64,000 nucleotides of DNA from Celeribacter sp. HF31 (GCF_011806455.1 NZ_JAATOT010000002.1:186001-250000), one strand, 5' to 3'. Shown: positions 20,600 to 29,620, counted from the stretch's first letter. Notes: a model not told the origin generated them from the sequence alone. A program made the numbers and translations.

Positions 20600-21187
20600 T
20601 CAGATGCCCTGCTCTTTCGGCAGGTGCAGGTTGAGATAATCGAGCACGATGGCTTCCGGGTGCTCCGGTCGGTCGCGTTCGTCGCAGAGCACGAAACGGA
20701 TGTAGGCGCCGTCGATCAGCGCCGCGATGCCTTCGGCCACCATCGGGGCCTGAGCGGGAATCACCTGCCGCAATTCGGCGAGGAGATTCGAGCGAAGACG
20801 GCGGTGATAGACTCTGAGAAGGCGCGAAACTTCGCCTGATCTTTGGGCATAAACGTAAAAATTAAGCCATGCGCCAACCGTATCCGGCTGCATATTCATG
20901 TCGGAAAAACTGCTACGAATGATCGTCTCGATGCGCTCTTTGGGATCAGTTTTGCCCTTGAGATCTTGCCGAATCTCTTCGCTGTATTTCGTCAAAATAT
21001 GACGCATTGCGGCGATGAACATATTGGTTTTGCTACCAAAATAGTGATGCGCCAGCGCACTCGACATCCCGGCCCGCTTGGCGATCTGGCTGACGGTGAC
21101 CTCCATGGAGCCGGTCTGTCCGATCTCCGAGATCACCGCCTCGATCAGGGCCGTCGTGCGGATCGGTTCCATTCCTACTTTTGGCAT
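20600..21187 (-). CDS. betI: TetR-family repressor BetI
   Basis: 195 residues. The N-terminal helix-turn-helix (VTVSQIAKRAGMSSALAHHYFGSK, about residues 30-53) is the BetI type. The C-terminal part with AWLNFYVYAQRSGE and ALIDGAYIRFVL is the ligand domain. In other bacteria choline relieves BetI repression of bet genes. Here it heads the bet operon and is divergent from choX, with an inverted repeat in the shared promoter region, so it probably controls both directions including itself. Confidence 0.93.
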   Translation of the reverse strand: MPKVGMEPIRTTALIEAVISEIGQTGSMEVTVSQIAKRAGMSSALAHHYFGSKTNMFIAAMRHILTKYSEEIRQDLKGKTDPKERIETIIRSSFSDMNMQPDTVGAWLNFYVYAQRSGEVSRLLRVYHRRLRSNLLAELRQVIPAQAPMVAEGIAALIDGAYIRFVLCDERDRPEHPEAIVLDYLNLHLPKEQGI

Positions 21188-21225
21188 TTCTGTCCTCTTC
21201 CGGTTGTCAAACCAGACTCAACACG

Positions 21226-21249
21226 TTTTGATTAACTCATCAATCAAAA
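21226..21249. promoter_or_regulatory. probable BetI operator in the betI-choX intergenic region
   Basis: An exact inverted repeat, TTTTGATT, eight bases, AATCAAAA. A shorter one is nested in it (TTGAT, TAACTC, ATCAA). It lies 20 bases before the choX start and 38 bases before the betI start, so binding could block both promoters. The assignment to BetI rests on position and symmetry. Confidence 0.65.
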
Positions 21250-21269
21250 TAAAACAGGGACCATCTCGA

Positions 21270-22199
21270 ATGCTCAGAACAACCGCTCTCGCGACCATTC
21301 TTGCAGCCACCCAATTCAGCGCACTTGCGGCCACTGCCGAAACACCCTGCGACGCTGTGTCGTTTTCGGATGTGGGCTGGACCGACATCACCACCACCAC
21401 CTCCATCGCCAAGCAGATCCTCGAACCGCTGGGCTATGACGTGGACGTCTCCGTGCTCTCCGTGCCGGTGACCTTCGCCTCGCTCTCCGGCGGCGACACC
21501 GACATTTTCCTCGGCAACTGGATGCCCGCACAGGCCGGCGCCGTTCAGCCCTACCTCGATGACGGCTCCATCGTCATCGCCCACGAAAACCTGCAAGGCA
21601 CCGTCTACACCCTCGCCGTGCCCGCCTACACCTATGAGAAAGGCCTGAAGGATTTCGCCGACATCGCAAAATTCGCCGACGAGCTGGACGAGACCATCTA
21701 CGGCATCGAGCCGGGCAACGAAGGCAACGACTACCTGATCGGCCTGACCGAAGCGAACACCCATGGCTTGGGCGAGTTCAAGGTCAAGGAAAGCTCCGAA
21801 CAAGGCATGCTGAGCCAGGTGCGCCGCGCCTATGACAAGGGCGAAGACGTGGTCTTCCTCGGCTGGGCACCGCACCCGATGAATGTCAACTTCGATCTGA
21901 AATACCTCACCGGCGGCGAAGAATTCTTTGGCGGCGTGGGTGTCGTCAACACGCTGACCCGTACGGGCTTTTCCGAGGAATGCCCCAATGTCGGCAAGCT
22001 TCTGACCAACCTCGACTTCACCGTTTCGATGGAAAGCGAAATCATGGGCGCGATCCTCAACGACGGCGAAGACGCCGACGATGCGGTCAAAGCCTATGTC
22101 ACCGCCCACCCCGAGATCCTCGATCCTTGGCTCGACGGCGTGACCACCACGGCGGGCGAGCCGGGTCTTCCCGCTGTCAAAGCGGCTTTCGGCCTCTGA
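21270..22199 (+). CDS. choX: choline ABC transporter substrate-binding protein
   Basis: 309 residues from ATG 21270 (MLRTTALATILAATQFSALAATAE is the signal peptide). It is an OpuAC-type protein: VSFSDVGWTDITTTTSIAKQ at the start of the mature protein, DIFLGNWMPAQ, and YGIEPGNEGNDYL are characteristic of ChoX/ProX-like proteins. It binds choline (and acetylcholine in known ChoX) in the periplasm. It is the first gene of choXWV and is separated from choW by a hairpin, which would favour more binding protein than permease. Confidence 0.92.
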   Translation: MLRTTALATILAATQFSALAATAETPCDAVSFSDVGWTDITTTTSIAKQILEPLGYDVDVSVLSVPVTFASLSGGDTDIFLGNWMPAQAGAVQPYLDDGSIVIAHENLQGTVYTLAVPAYTYEKGLKDFADIAKFADELDETIYGIEPGNEGNDYLIGLTEANTHGLGEFKVKESSEQGMLSQVRRAYDKGEDVVFLGWAPHPMNVNFDLKYLTGGEEFFGGVGVVNTLTRTGFSEECPNVGKLLTNLDFTVSMESEIMGAILNDGEDADDAVKAYVTAHPEILDPWLDGVTTTAGEPGLPAVKAAFGL

Positions 22200-22207
22200 T
22201 CAAACAC

Positions 22208-22237
22208 GGCCCGGGGGCGCGCACCCTCGGGCCTTTT
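22208..22237 (+). terminator. intercistronic hairpin / attenuator after choX
   Basis: GGCCCGGGGG and CCCTCGGGCC pair around a short loop, followed by TTTT. It lies nine bases after the choX stop. Such hairpins after binding-protein genes either partly terminate or protect the mRNA 3' end. Confidence 0.6.
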
Positions 22238-22282
22238 CGTTTTGAGACCTACCGCCAAGACTCCCAGAAGATCGGAAACGCA

Positions 22283-23116
22283 ATGAGCTGGATCACTGAC
22301 ACTAAAATCCCGGTCGGAGAGGTCGCCGCCGACTTTTTCGACTGGATGCAACACCACGGAGGCTGGTTCTTCGACGCCCTCGCTGCTGCGCTCGAATGGA
22401 TGATCGAGGCCGTCCTTTGGGTGCTGCAAACCCCGCCGCCGCTGGTGGTCATCGCCGTTTTCGTGGCGGGCACCTGGGCGCTGCAACGCAATTGGAAAGC
22501 CTGTCTGCTCGTCGGCCTCGGGTTTCTCTTCATCCTCAATCAGGACTATTGGGAAGAGGCCACCGAAAGCCTCACCCTCGTCGTCGCCTCCTGTGTCGTC
22601 TGTATGGCCATTGGCGTGCCCATCGGCATTTATGCCGCGCGACGTCCCGGATTTTACCGCGTGCTGCGCCCGATCCTCGATCTGATGCAGACGCTGCCGA
22701 CCTTTGTCTACCTGATCCCCGCCATCGTGTTTTTCGGCATCGGCATGGTGCCGGGCCTTCTGGCCACCGTGGTCTTCGTGTTGCCCGCGCCGATCCGTCT
22801 GACGCATCTCGGGATCAGCTCCACCCCGCCCGCGTTGCTCGAAGCCGTCCAAGCCTTTGGCGGCACCTCGCGGCAACTCCTGTGGAAGGTCGAGCTGCCC
22901 TTTGCGCTCCCGCAGATCATGGCCGGTCTGAACCAGACCATCATGCTGTCGCTCTCCATGGTCGTGGTCGCCGCTCTTGTGGGGGCCGATGGCCTCGGCG
23001 TGCCGGTGGTGCGGGCGCTCAACCAGGTGAACACCGCTTTGGGCTTTGAAAGTGGCTTTGTCATCGTCGTGCTGGCCATCATGCTGGACCGTGTCCTGAG
23101 GATTGAACGCAAATGA
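22283..23116 (+). CDS. choW: choline ABC transporter permease
   Basis: 277 residues from ATG 22283 (MSWITDTKIPVGEVAADFFDW). Several membrane helices are evident (PLVVIAVFVAGTWALQ, LTLVVASCVVCMAIGVPIG, VYLIPAIVFFGIGMVPGLLA). The EAVQAFGGTSRQLLWKVELP loop is the EAA motif that contacts the ATPase. It forms the channel of the choline importer. It ends in a four-base ATGA overlap with choV. Confidence 0.93.
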   Translation: MSWITDTKIPVGEVAADFFDWMQHHGGWFFDALAAALEWMIEAVLWVLQTPPPLVVIAVFVAGTWALQRNWKACLLVGLGFLFILNQDYWEEATESLTLVVASCVVCMAIGVPIGIYAARRPGFYRVLRPILDLMQTLPTFVYLIPAIVFFGIGMVPGLLATVVFVLPAPIRLTHLGISSTPPALLEAVQAFGGTSRQLLWKVELPFALPQIMAGLNQTIMLSLSMVVVAALVGADGLGVPVVRALNQVNTALGFESGFVIVVLAIMLDRVLRIERK

Positions 23117-24135
23117 CCGCAGTAATTTTTGACAATGTTTCCATCGTCTTCGGAGACAAACCTGAGACCGCCCTGCCGCTCATGGACGAGGCCAAGGACC
23201 GCTCTGAGGTTCAGGAACAGACCGGACAGGTTCTGGGCGTGCACAACTGTTCGCTCGAAGTCCAAGAGGGCGAAATCCTCGTCCTCATGGGCCTCTCGGG
23301 GTCGGGCAAATCGACGCTTCTGCGGGCGGTCAACGGGCTCAACCCGGTGGTGCGCGGCGAGGTGAAGATCAGCGACGGCAGCGAGATGGTCAGCGTGACC
23401 CATGCCGACGCCAAGGGCCTGCGCGATCTGCGCCAAAGCCGGGTCGCCATGGTGTTCCAGCAATTCGGCCTCCTACCCTGGCGCACGGTGCGCGAGAACG
23501 TCGGGCTTGGCCTTGAGCTGGCCCATGTGCCGCCGGATGTGCGCGCGAAAAAGGTCGATGCGCAACTGAGCCTCGTGAACCTGACCGACTGGGCCGAGAA
23601 CAAGGTGTCGGAGCTTTCGGGCGGCATGCAGCAACGTGTGGGCCTTGCTCGCGCCTTTGCCGCCGATGCGCCGATCCTGTTGATGGACGAGCCGTTTTCC
23701 GCGCTCGATCCGCTGATCCGCAACCACTTGCAGGACGAATTGCTCGAGCTGCAACGCAAACTCAAACGCACGATCATTTTCGTGAGCCACGACTTGGATG
23801 AAGCGTTCAAACTGGGCGACCGGATCGCGATCATGAAAGGCGGGCGCATCGTACAATGCGGCACGCCCAAGGACATCTTCGAGAACCCCGCCGACGATTA
23901 CGTCGAGGAATTCGTCAACCATATGAACCCTTTGGGCGTGTTGACGGCGGGCGATGTGATGGAAGAGGCCAAGGGCGATCATCTCGACACCGTCGAAGCC
24001 TCTGTGCCCGTGATCGACCTCATGGCCCGTCTGGCAGAACTCGACACACCTCTCGGCGTGACGCAAGACGGGGCGTTGATCGGCCAGACCTCGCGCGCCT
24101 CGCTGCTCCGGGAACTGGCGAAAAAATCGAACTGA
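23113..24135 (+). CDS. choV: choline ABC transporter ATP-binding protein
   Basis: 340 residues. Walker A is GLSGSGKSTLLRAVNG, the signature is LSGGMQQRVGLARA and Walker B is ILLMDEPFSALDP, followed by the SHDLDEA switch His. The N-terminal extension before Walker A is about 50 residues and typical of ChoV/ProV. A C-terminal regulatory part follows but without two full CBS domains. It powers ChoXW and is translationally coupled to choW. Confidence 0.94.
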   Translation: MTAVIFDNVSIVFGDKPETALPLMDEAKDRSEVQEQTGQVLGVHNCSLEVQEGEILVLMGLSGSGKSTLLRAVNGLNPVVRGEVKISDGSEMVSVTHADAKGLRDLRQSRVAMVFQQFGLLPWRTVRENVGLGLELAHVPPDVRAKKVDAQLSLVNLTDWAENKVSELSGGMQQRVGLARAFAADAPILLMDEPFSALDPLIRNHLQDELLELQRKLKRTIIFVSHDLDEAFKLGDRIAIMKGGRIVQCGTPKDIFENPADDYVEEFVNHMNPLGVLTAGDVMEEAKGDHLDTVEASVPVIDLMARLAELDTPLGVTQDGALIGQTSRASLLRELAKKSN

Positions 24136-24141
24136 ACCTTC

Positions 24142-24172
24142 GCCCCTCGCGGGGATCAAAACCGCGAGGGGC
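24142..24172 (+). terminator. hairpin after choV
   Basis: An exact 11-base stem (GCCCCTCGCGG and CCGCGAGGGGC) begins six bases after the choV stop. It lacks a T-run, so it may be a weak terminator or an mRNA-stabilising end. Confidence 0.5.
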
Positions 24173-24448
24173 AACGACCCGCATCCGCGGCACCGCTTGC
24201 GGCAAACATTTTCGCTACGTTTCCAAGAGGTTTTTCGCAACTTTCGGAAAGGATGATCAAAATTTTCTTTGGACAGCGGCGTCAAAACACGCAAGTATGA
24301 TCAAAAATCAATCAACCCCGGAAGGGTGGCCTGAAACTTAAGAGAGTGCGGTGGACATTCTCGCGAAGGCTGCTTTTCTTACCAAACAACGGGGACGGCC
24401 CAGACGTCGCAAAGATGCAGAGGCCAGAAAAACAGGGACGTAAACACT
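24173..24448 (+). other. upstream region of the PotABCD-type operon
   Basis: A stretch without a clear gene. It is A+T-richer from about 24230 and should hold the promoter of the next operon. ATGATCAAAA occurs twice (about 24252 and 24297); its ATCAAAA core matches one arm of the proposed BetI operator. A 30-codon frame from GTG 24351 to TAA 24443 encodes a basic QRGRPRRRKDAEARK segment, like the N-terminus of some DNA-binding proteins, with a poor ribosome-binding site. It could be a leader peptide, a remnant or chance. Confidence 0.35.
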
Positions 24449-25546
24449 GTGCTTGATCAAGGCTCAGACGCCTTTGTCGTGTTCGACAAGGTGCAAAAAA
24501 GTTATGACGGTCAGACACTTGTTGTCAAAGACCTCAATCTCTCAATTGGAAAAGGTGAATTTCTGACCATGCTCGGGCCGTCTGGCTCCGGCAAAACCAC
24601 CTGCCTCATGATGCTCGCGGGGTTCGAGACCGCCACCCATGGCGACATCCTTTTGGACGGTCAGGGCATCAACAACATCCCGCCGCACAAACGCGGCATC
24701 GGCATGGTGTTTCAAAACTACGCGCTTTTCCCGCATATGACGGTGGCCGAAAACCTCGCCTTCCCGCTCGAAGTGCGCAAGCTTGGAAAATCCGACCGCG
24801 AGGCCAAGGTCAAACGCGCGCTCGATATGGTGCAGATGGGCGATTTCGCCAGTCGCCGCCCGGCGCAATTGTCCGGCGGTCAGCAACAGCGGATCGCTCT
24901 GGCCCGCGCGCTGGTGTTCGAGCCGGAACTCGTTTTGATGGACGAACCGCTGGGCGCGCTCGACAAGCAACTGCGCGAACATATGCAGTTCGAGATCACC
25001 CGGCTGGCGCACAATCTGGGCATCACCACGGTCTACGTCACCCACGATCAGACCGAGGCGCTCACCATGTCCGACCGGGTTGCCGTCTTCAACGATGGCC
25101 GCATCCAGCAACTCGATCCGCCGGACACGCTTTATGAAGAGCCGAAGAACAGCTTTGTTGCGCAATTCATCGGTGAGAACAATTCCTTGGAAGGCACGGT
25201 GAAAGAGCTGAACAGCGACACGGCCCTGGTCCAGCTCGACGATGGCGGGTTGATCGATTGCAAGCCTGTGAACGTCAAACAGGTGGGCGACCGCACCAAA
25301 GTGTCGATCCGCCCCGAGCGTGTCGAATACCGCTCCGAACGGTTCCAAGAGGGCGCGCATCTGCTCAAAGCCGAGGTTCTGGAATTCATCTACATGGGCG
25401 ATGTGTTCCGCACCCGTCTGCGGGTCGCGGGGCGGGACGATTTCATCATGAAATGCCGCAACGCGCCGGATCAAATCCGTTTGAAACCCGGTGAAACGGT
25501 CAACATCGGCTGGATGCCCGAAGATTGCCGCGCGCTGGACGCCTGA
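24449..25546 (+). CDS. PotA-type ABC transporter ATP-binding protein
   Basis: 365 residues from GTG 24449, preceded by AGGGA. Walker A is GPSGSGKTTCLMMLAG, the signature LSGGQQQRIALARA and Walker B LVLMDEPLGALD, then VTHDQTEALTM. The C-terminal 120 residues form a TOBE domain (VSIRPERVEYRSE), as in PotA/PotG. It is the first gene of an ATPase, binding protein, permease, permease operon. Polyamines are the usual substrate of this class, but other cationic compounds are possible next to the bet/cho genes. Confidence 0.9.
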   Translation: MLDQGSDAFVVFDKVQKSYDGQTLVVKDLNLSIGKGEFLTMLGPSGSGKTTCLMMLAGFETATHGDILLDGQGINNIPPHKRGIGMVFQNYALFPHMTVAENLAFPLEVRKLGKSDREAKVKRALDMVQMGDFASRRPAQLSGGQQQRIALARALVFEPELVLMDEPLGALDKQLREHMQFEITRLAHNLGITTVYVTHDQTEALTMSDRVAVFNDGRIQQLDPPDTLYEEPKNSFVAQFIGENNSLEGTVKELNSDTALVQLDDGGLIDCKPVNVKQVGDRTKVSIRPERVEYRSERFQEGAHLLKAEVLEFIYMGDVFRTRLRVAGRDDFIMKCRNAPDQIRLKPGETVNIGWMPEDCRALDA

Positions 25547-25613
25547 GCGTGGCCATAAACACCCGTCAGATAGGCGGGGTTCATAAAACAAAACCACCAA
25601 CTTGGAGAGTTAC

Positions 25614-26711
25614 ATGAAACTTACGACCCTTGCCGCCGCCTTGTCCGCGACTGCACTCACCCTGCCGGCCGTTGCCGAAGACATGACCATCGTGTCCTGG
25701 GGCGGCGCCTATCAATCCAGCCAGCAAAAGGCCTATACCGAGCCCTATGCCGAGATGAAGCCCGACTTCAACGCGATCTGGGACGAAAGCTCCGGCGAGG
25801 CCGTGGCGAAACTGCGTGCCATGGATGAGGCGGGCAATGTGACCTGGGATCTCGTCGACGTCGAAGGCCCGGACGCCGTGCGTCTCTGTGACGAAGGCCT
25901 CGCAATCGAGGTCGATGTCGATGAGGTGCTGGCACCGGGCGACGACGGCTCCTCGCCGACCGACGATTTCGGCCCCTCTTTGATCAGCGAATGTTTCATC
26001 CCGCAGATCGTCTTCTCCACCACCTTCGGCTATCGCACCGATGTCGAAGCCTGGGGCGACAAGAAACCCGAAGATCTCTGCGCCGTCTTCGATCTGGAAA
26101 CCTTCCCCGGCAAACGTGCGCTGCAAAAAAGCCCGAAGAAGAACCTCGAATGGGCTTTGCTCTGTGACGGCGTGGAAAAGGACGCTCTCTATGACGTGCT
26201 CGACGAGGACGGCGGCGTGGAACGCGCGCTGGCCAAGCTCGACACCATCAAGGACGAGGTCGTCTGGTGGTCCGCAGGTGCGGAAACCCCGCAGCTTCTG
26301 GCCGATGGCGAGGTCGTGATCGGCTCCACCTATAATGGCCGCCTCTTCTCCGTAATCGAAGAACAGGATCAGCCGGTGGCGATGCTTTGGGACTACCAGG
26401 TGTTCGACTTCGACGGTTGGGTGATCCCGGCCGGTCTGACGGAAGAGCGCGAAGCGGCGGTGAAGGAATTCGTGAAATACGCCACCGACACGCAGCGTCT
26501 GGCGGATCAGGCGAAGTACATCTCCTACGGTCCGGCGCGTGCATCGTCCCAGCCGCTCGTTGGCAAACACGCCGAGCTTGGTATCGAGATGGCGCCGCAT
26601 ATGCCGACCAACCCGGAGAACGCTCAGCGCTTCCTCGTGAACAACCTCGACTGGTGGGCCGACAATCAGGACGATGCCGAAGCCAAGTTCCAGGCCTGGC
26701 TGGCGCAATAA
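25614..26711 (+). CDS. PotD/PotF-type substrate-binding protein
   Basis: 365 residues from ATG 25614 with GGAG upstream. The signal peptide is MKLTTLAAALSATALTLPAVA. The mature N-terminus (DMTIVSWGGAYQSSQQKAY) and the end (NLDWWADNQDDAEAKFQAWL) fit extracellular solute-binding proteins of the spermidine/putrescine type. It captures the substrate in the periplasm. A stable hairpin follows before the permease gene. Specificity cannot be read from the sequence by eye. Confidence 0.88.
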   Translation: MKLTTLAAALSATALTLPAVAEDMTIVSWGGAYQSSQQKAYTEPYAEMKPDFNAIWDESSGEAVAKLRAMDEAGNVTWDLVDVEGPDAVRLCDEGLAIEVDVDEVLAPGDDGSSPTDDFGPSLISECFIPQIVFSTTFGYRTDVEAWGDKKPEDLCAVFDLETFPGKRALQKSPKKNLEWALLCDGVEKDALYDVLDEDGGVERALAKLDTIKDEVVWWSAGAETPQLLADGEVVIGSTYNGRLFSVIEEQDQPVAMLWDYQVFDFDGWVIPAGLTEEREAAVKEFVKYATDTQRLADQAKYISYGPARASSQPLVGKHAELGIEMAPHMPTNPENAQRFLVNNLDWWADNQDDAEAKFQAWLAQ

Positions 26712-26747
26712 GTATCTGAGCGAAACGCTTGAATACAAAATGAAAAA

Positions 26748-26772
26748 GCAAAGGGGCGCCCTGCCCCTTTGC
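26748..26772 (+). terminator. intercistronic hairpin after the binding-protein gene
   Basis: An exact 10-base stem, GCAAAGGGGC, loop GCCCT, GCCCCTTTGC. It is not followed by a T-run, so it more likely protects the upstream mRNA from 3' decay and favours extra binding protein than ends transcription. Confidence 0.6.
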
Positions 26773-26798
26773 GCTTCACACACCTCGATGGACGGATC

Positions 26799-28085
26799 AT
26801 GAGCGACACGACCACAGACGACAGCCCCCAAACCGGTCCAGTTCTGGCCGCAGACGGCACGCCCCTGCACCGCAGCCTTGCACGCGCGCTGCGCCGCCAG
26901 AAATTGCGGGCGCTGATGCTGATTGCGCCGCTTCTGATTTTCATCATAGTGACCTTTATTTTGCCCGTGGCGGATATGCTCTACCGCTCGGTCGAGAATG
27001 GTATCGTTTCTGAGACCCTGCCGCGCACGGTGGTCGCGCTCGCCGATTGGGACGCCAGTGGCGACACCCCGCCCGATGAGGCCGTCTTCGCGGCGCTGGC
27101 CGCCGATATCCAGATCGCCGCCGAGGAAAAGACCCACACCAAACTCGGCTCGCGCCTCAATTACGAAAACCCGGGCATGTCCTCGCTGTTCCGCAAATCC
27201 GGGCGTCAGGTCAAACGCTGGGATCTGGAAACCGACGGGCCGTTTATGGAGAAATTCCTCGACATCGACGAGGACTGGGGCGACATCGACGTCTGGCGCA
27301 CGATCCAGACCTATTCGCCCGCGACGACCTCCGGCTATTATCTCGCCGCCGTGGACATGCAACTCGGCGCCGACGGCCCCGAAATGCGACCCGAAAACGA
27401 ACGCATCTACCTCAAACTCTTCGGTCGCACGCTGATGATGTCGCTGGCGATCACCTTGAGCTGTATCGCCTTGGGCTATCCGGTCGCCTGGCTTTTGGCC
27501 AACCTGCCGATGCGAACCTCCAACCTCTTGATGATCCTTGTCCTTTTGCCTTTCTGGACATCGCTTTTGGTGCGCACGTCGGCGTGGAAAATCCTGCTGC
27601 AACAGCAAGGCGTGATCAACGACATCCTGGTCTGGATCGGACTTGTGTCCGATGACGCGCGGCTGGTGATGATCAACAACCAATTGGGCACGATCATTGC
27701 GATGACGCATATCCTTTTGCCCTTCATGATCCTGCCGATGTATTCCGTGATGCAGTCCATCAACCCCTCCTATCTGCGCGCCGCCAAAAGCCTTGGCGCC
27801 ACCGATTGGACGGCGTTTTGGCGGGTCTATTTCCCGCAGACCGTGCCGGGCATTGGCGCAGGCTCGATCCTCGTCTTCATCCTCGCCATCGGCTATTACA
27901 TCACGCCCGCTTTGGTCGGTGGCACCACCGGAACCTTCATCTCGAACCGCATCGCCTTTCACATTTCGACCTCGCTCAACTGGGGGCTGGCGGCCGCGCT
28001 TGGCGGCATCCTCCTCGCGGTCGTTCTCGTGTTCTACTGGGCCTATGACAAATTTGTCGGCATCGACAACGTGAAGCTGGGGTAA
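26799..28085 (+). CDS. PotB-type ABC permease with a large periplasmic insertion
   Basis: 428 residues from ATG 26799, longer than the 280-320 of classical PotB. The first membrane helix (LMLIAPLLIFIIVTFILPVADM, about residues 47-68) is followed by some 140 mostly hydrophilic residues before the next helix (LMMSLAITLSCIALGYPVAW). Five more helices and the EAA-type loop (YLRAAKSLGATDWTAFWRVYFP) follow. The enlarged loop is common in one subgroup of alphaproteobacterial Pot permeases. The stop is followed after five bases by the second permease. Confidence 0.88.
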   Translation: MSDTTTDDSPQTGPVLAADGTPLHRSLARALRRQKLRALMLIAPLLIFIIVTFILPVADMLYRSVENGIVSETLPRTVVALADWDASGDTPPDEAVFAALAADIQIAAEEKTHTKLGSRLNYENPGMSSLFRKSGRQVKRWDLETDGPFMEKFLDIDEDWGDIDVWRTIQTYSPATTSGYYLAAVDMQLGADGPEMRPENERIYLKLFGRTLMMSLAITLSCIALGYPVAWLLANLPMRTSNLLMILVLLPFWTSLLVRTSAWKILLQQQGVINDILVWIGLVSDDARLVMINNQLGTIIAMTHILLPFMILPMYSVMQSINPSYLRAAKSLGATDWTAFWRVYFPQTVPGIGAGSILVFILAIGYYITPALVGGTTGTFISNRIAFHISTSLNWGLAAALGGILLAVVLVFYWAYDKFVGIDNVKLG

Positions 28086-28090
28086 TTGAC

Positions 28091-28939
28091 ATGAGCTTGC
28101 CATCCTACGCCACCACCGGTCAGCGCATCTGGCACTACAGTTTCCGGGTGATCTGCGGGCTGATCTTTTTCTTCCTGATCGCGCCGATCGTCGTCGTCAT
28201 CCCGCTCAGTTTTAACGCGCAGGATTTCTTCACCTTCACGCCGGAGATGCTGCGCCTCGATCCCGAGGGCTATTCGCTCAAGCACTACCGCGATTTCTTC
28301 AGCAACAGCGATTGGCAGCTGGCGCTTTGGAACTCGCTCAAGATCGCGCCTCTGGCGACGATCCTCTCCGTGAGCCTCGGCACCTTGGCCGCCATCGGGT
28401 TGAGCCAACCGCATGTGCCGTTTCGCCGGGCGATCATGGCGCTGTTGATCTCGCCCATGATTGTGCCGCTGATCATCTCCGCCGCCGGCATGTATTTCTT
28501 TTTCAGCCGCATCGGCTTGCAGGGCACCTATGCAGGCGTCGTTCTGGCCCATGCCGCGCTCGGCATCCCCTTCGTGATCATCACGGTGACCGCCACGCTC
28601 GTGGGGTTTGACAATTCGCTGACCCGCGCCGCCGCCAATATGGGAGCCGATCCGGTCACGACGTTTTTCCGGGTCCAGATGCCTCTGATCCTCCCCGGCG
28701 TGATCTCCGGCGCGCTTTTTGCCTTTATCACCTCTTTCGATGAGGTGATCGTCATCTTGTTTGTCGGCTCGGCCAGTCAAAAGACCCTGCCCTGGCAGAT
28801 GTTCATCGGTCTGCGCGAACAGATCAGCCCGACGATCCTCGCCGTGGCGACCATCCTCGTGGTGATCTCCATTGCGCTTTTGACCACCGTCGAGCTGCTC
28901 CGCCGTCGCTCCGAACGGCTGCGCGGGATCACAAGCTAA
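28091..28939 (+). CDS. PotC-type ABC permease
   Basis: 282 residues. Six helices can be followed, from VICGLIFFFLIAPIVVVIPL to ILAVATILVVISIALL. The EAA loop reads TRAAANMGADPVTTFFRVQMP. It pairs with the larger permease upstream, as in all PotABCD systems. It is the last gene of the operon and converges on the aminotransferase remnant, with only 12 bases between the stops. Confidence 0.9.
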   Translation: MSLPSYATTGQRIWHYSFRVICGLIFFFLIAPIVVVIPLSFNAQDFFTFTPEMLRLDPEGYSLKHYRDFFSNSDWQLALWNSLKIAPLATILSVSLGTLAAIGLSQPHVPFRRAIMALLISPMIVPLIISAAGMYFFFSRIGLQGTYAGVVLAHAALGIPFVIITVTATLVGFDNSLTRAAANMGADPVTTFFRVQMPLILPGVISGALFAFITSFDEVIVILFVGSASQKTLPWQMFIGLREQISPTILAVATILVVISIALLTTVELLRRRSERLRGITS

Positions 28940-28951
28940 GCGGTCGGGAGG

Positions 28952-29614
28952 TTACGCCCCCCGCCCCAAGCACGCCGACAAAGCCGACAAAAGCCGCGCT
29001 TCATCGGCCTCCGTTACATGCAGATGCGGCGCGATCCGAAGCGCATTGCCGCGACGGCTGACGTAGACCTGCCGCTCCGCCAGCGCCGGAATCAGGCCCT
29101 CGGGCAAAGCGCCCCCGGCGGCCACACCCAGAATATGCGGGCTGCGCTGGGATTTCGGCACGGGGGGTAGCCCCATCTCGATCAGGGATGTGGCCAGCCG
29201 ATCATTGATCGCCTGAAGCTGCGGCGCGATGTTTTCACCCCCCCAATCCCCGATCTGCCGCAGCGCCACCAAAGCGCCGGGCAGAAGCGCCGGCATGCTC
29301 TTTTGCCCCATATCGAACCGCCGCGCGCCGAGTTGATAGGCCTCGGCATAATCAGACAGTGTTTCGAACACCTCCGCGCCTGTCCGGATGAGCCAGCTTT
29401 CCTCCAGAGGCCGCGCGTCATGCCATTGGGGGCGGCGTAAAACTGGCTTAGCCCGTAGGGAAACAACAGCCATTTATAGCCCGATGCGATCATGAAATCC
29501 GGCTGCACCCGCGCGAGATCGAGCGGCATCGCGCCCAAGGATTGCGTCACCTCCACCACCAAGGCCGCCCCCACCGCGCGCGTGGCCTCGGAAATCGCGA
29601 TGAGATCCAGCACC
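28952..29614 (-). pseudogene. 3' remnant of a class V aminotransferase, also frameshifted
   Basis: The minus strand encodes the middle and end of a class V PLP enzyme: ALVVEVTQSLGAMPLDL, then ASGYKWLLFPYGLSQFY with the PLP lysine in GYKW. In the next frame it continues with QWHDARPLEESWLIRTGAE through to the C-terminus. The frame changes at a run of five G (29428-29432); one more base would restore it. The first 150 or so residues are missing, and the sequence stops being aminotransferase-like at about 29614, next to an 18-base palindrome. Both lesions point to a dead gene. Confidence 0.75.
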
Positions 29615-29620
29615 GCGCCG

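Noticed and set aside
25581-28103. An 840-codon open frame antisense to the PotABCD-type genes
   Set aside because: It mirrors well-supported ABC transporter genes and its product is His/Arg/Gly-rich low-complexity sequence, as expected for antisense frames in high-G+C DNA.
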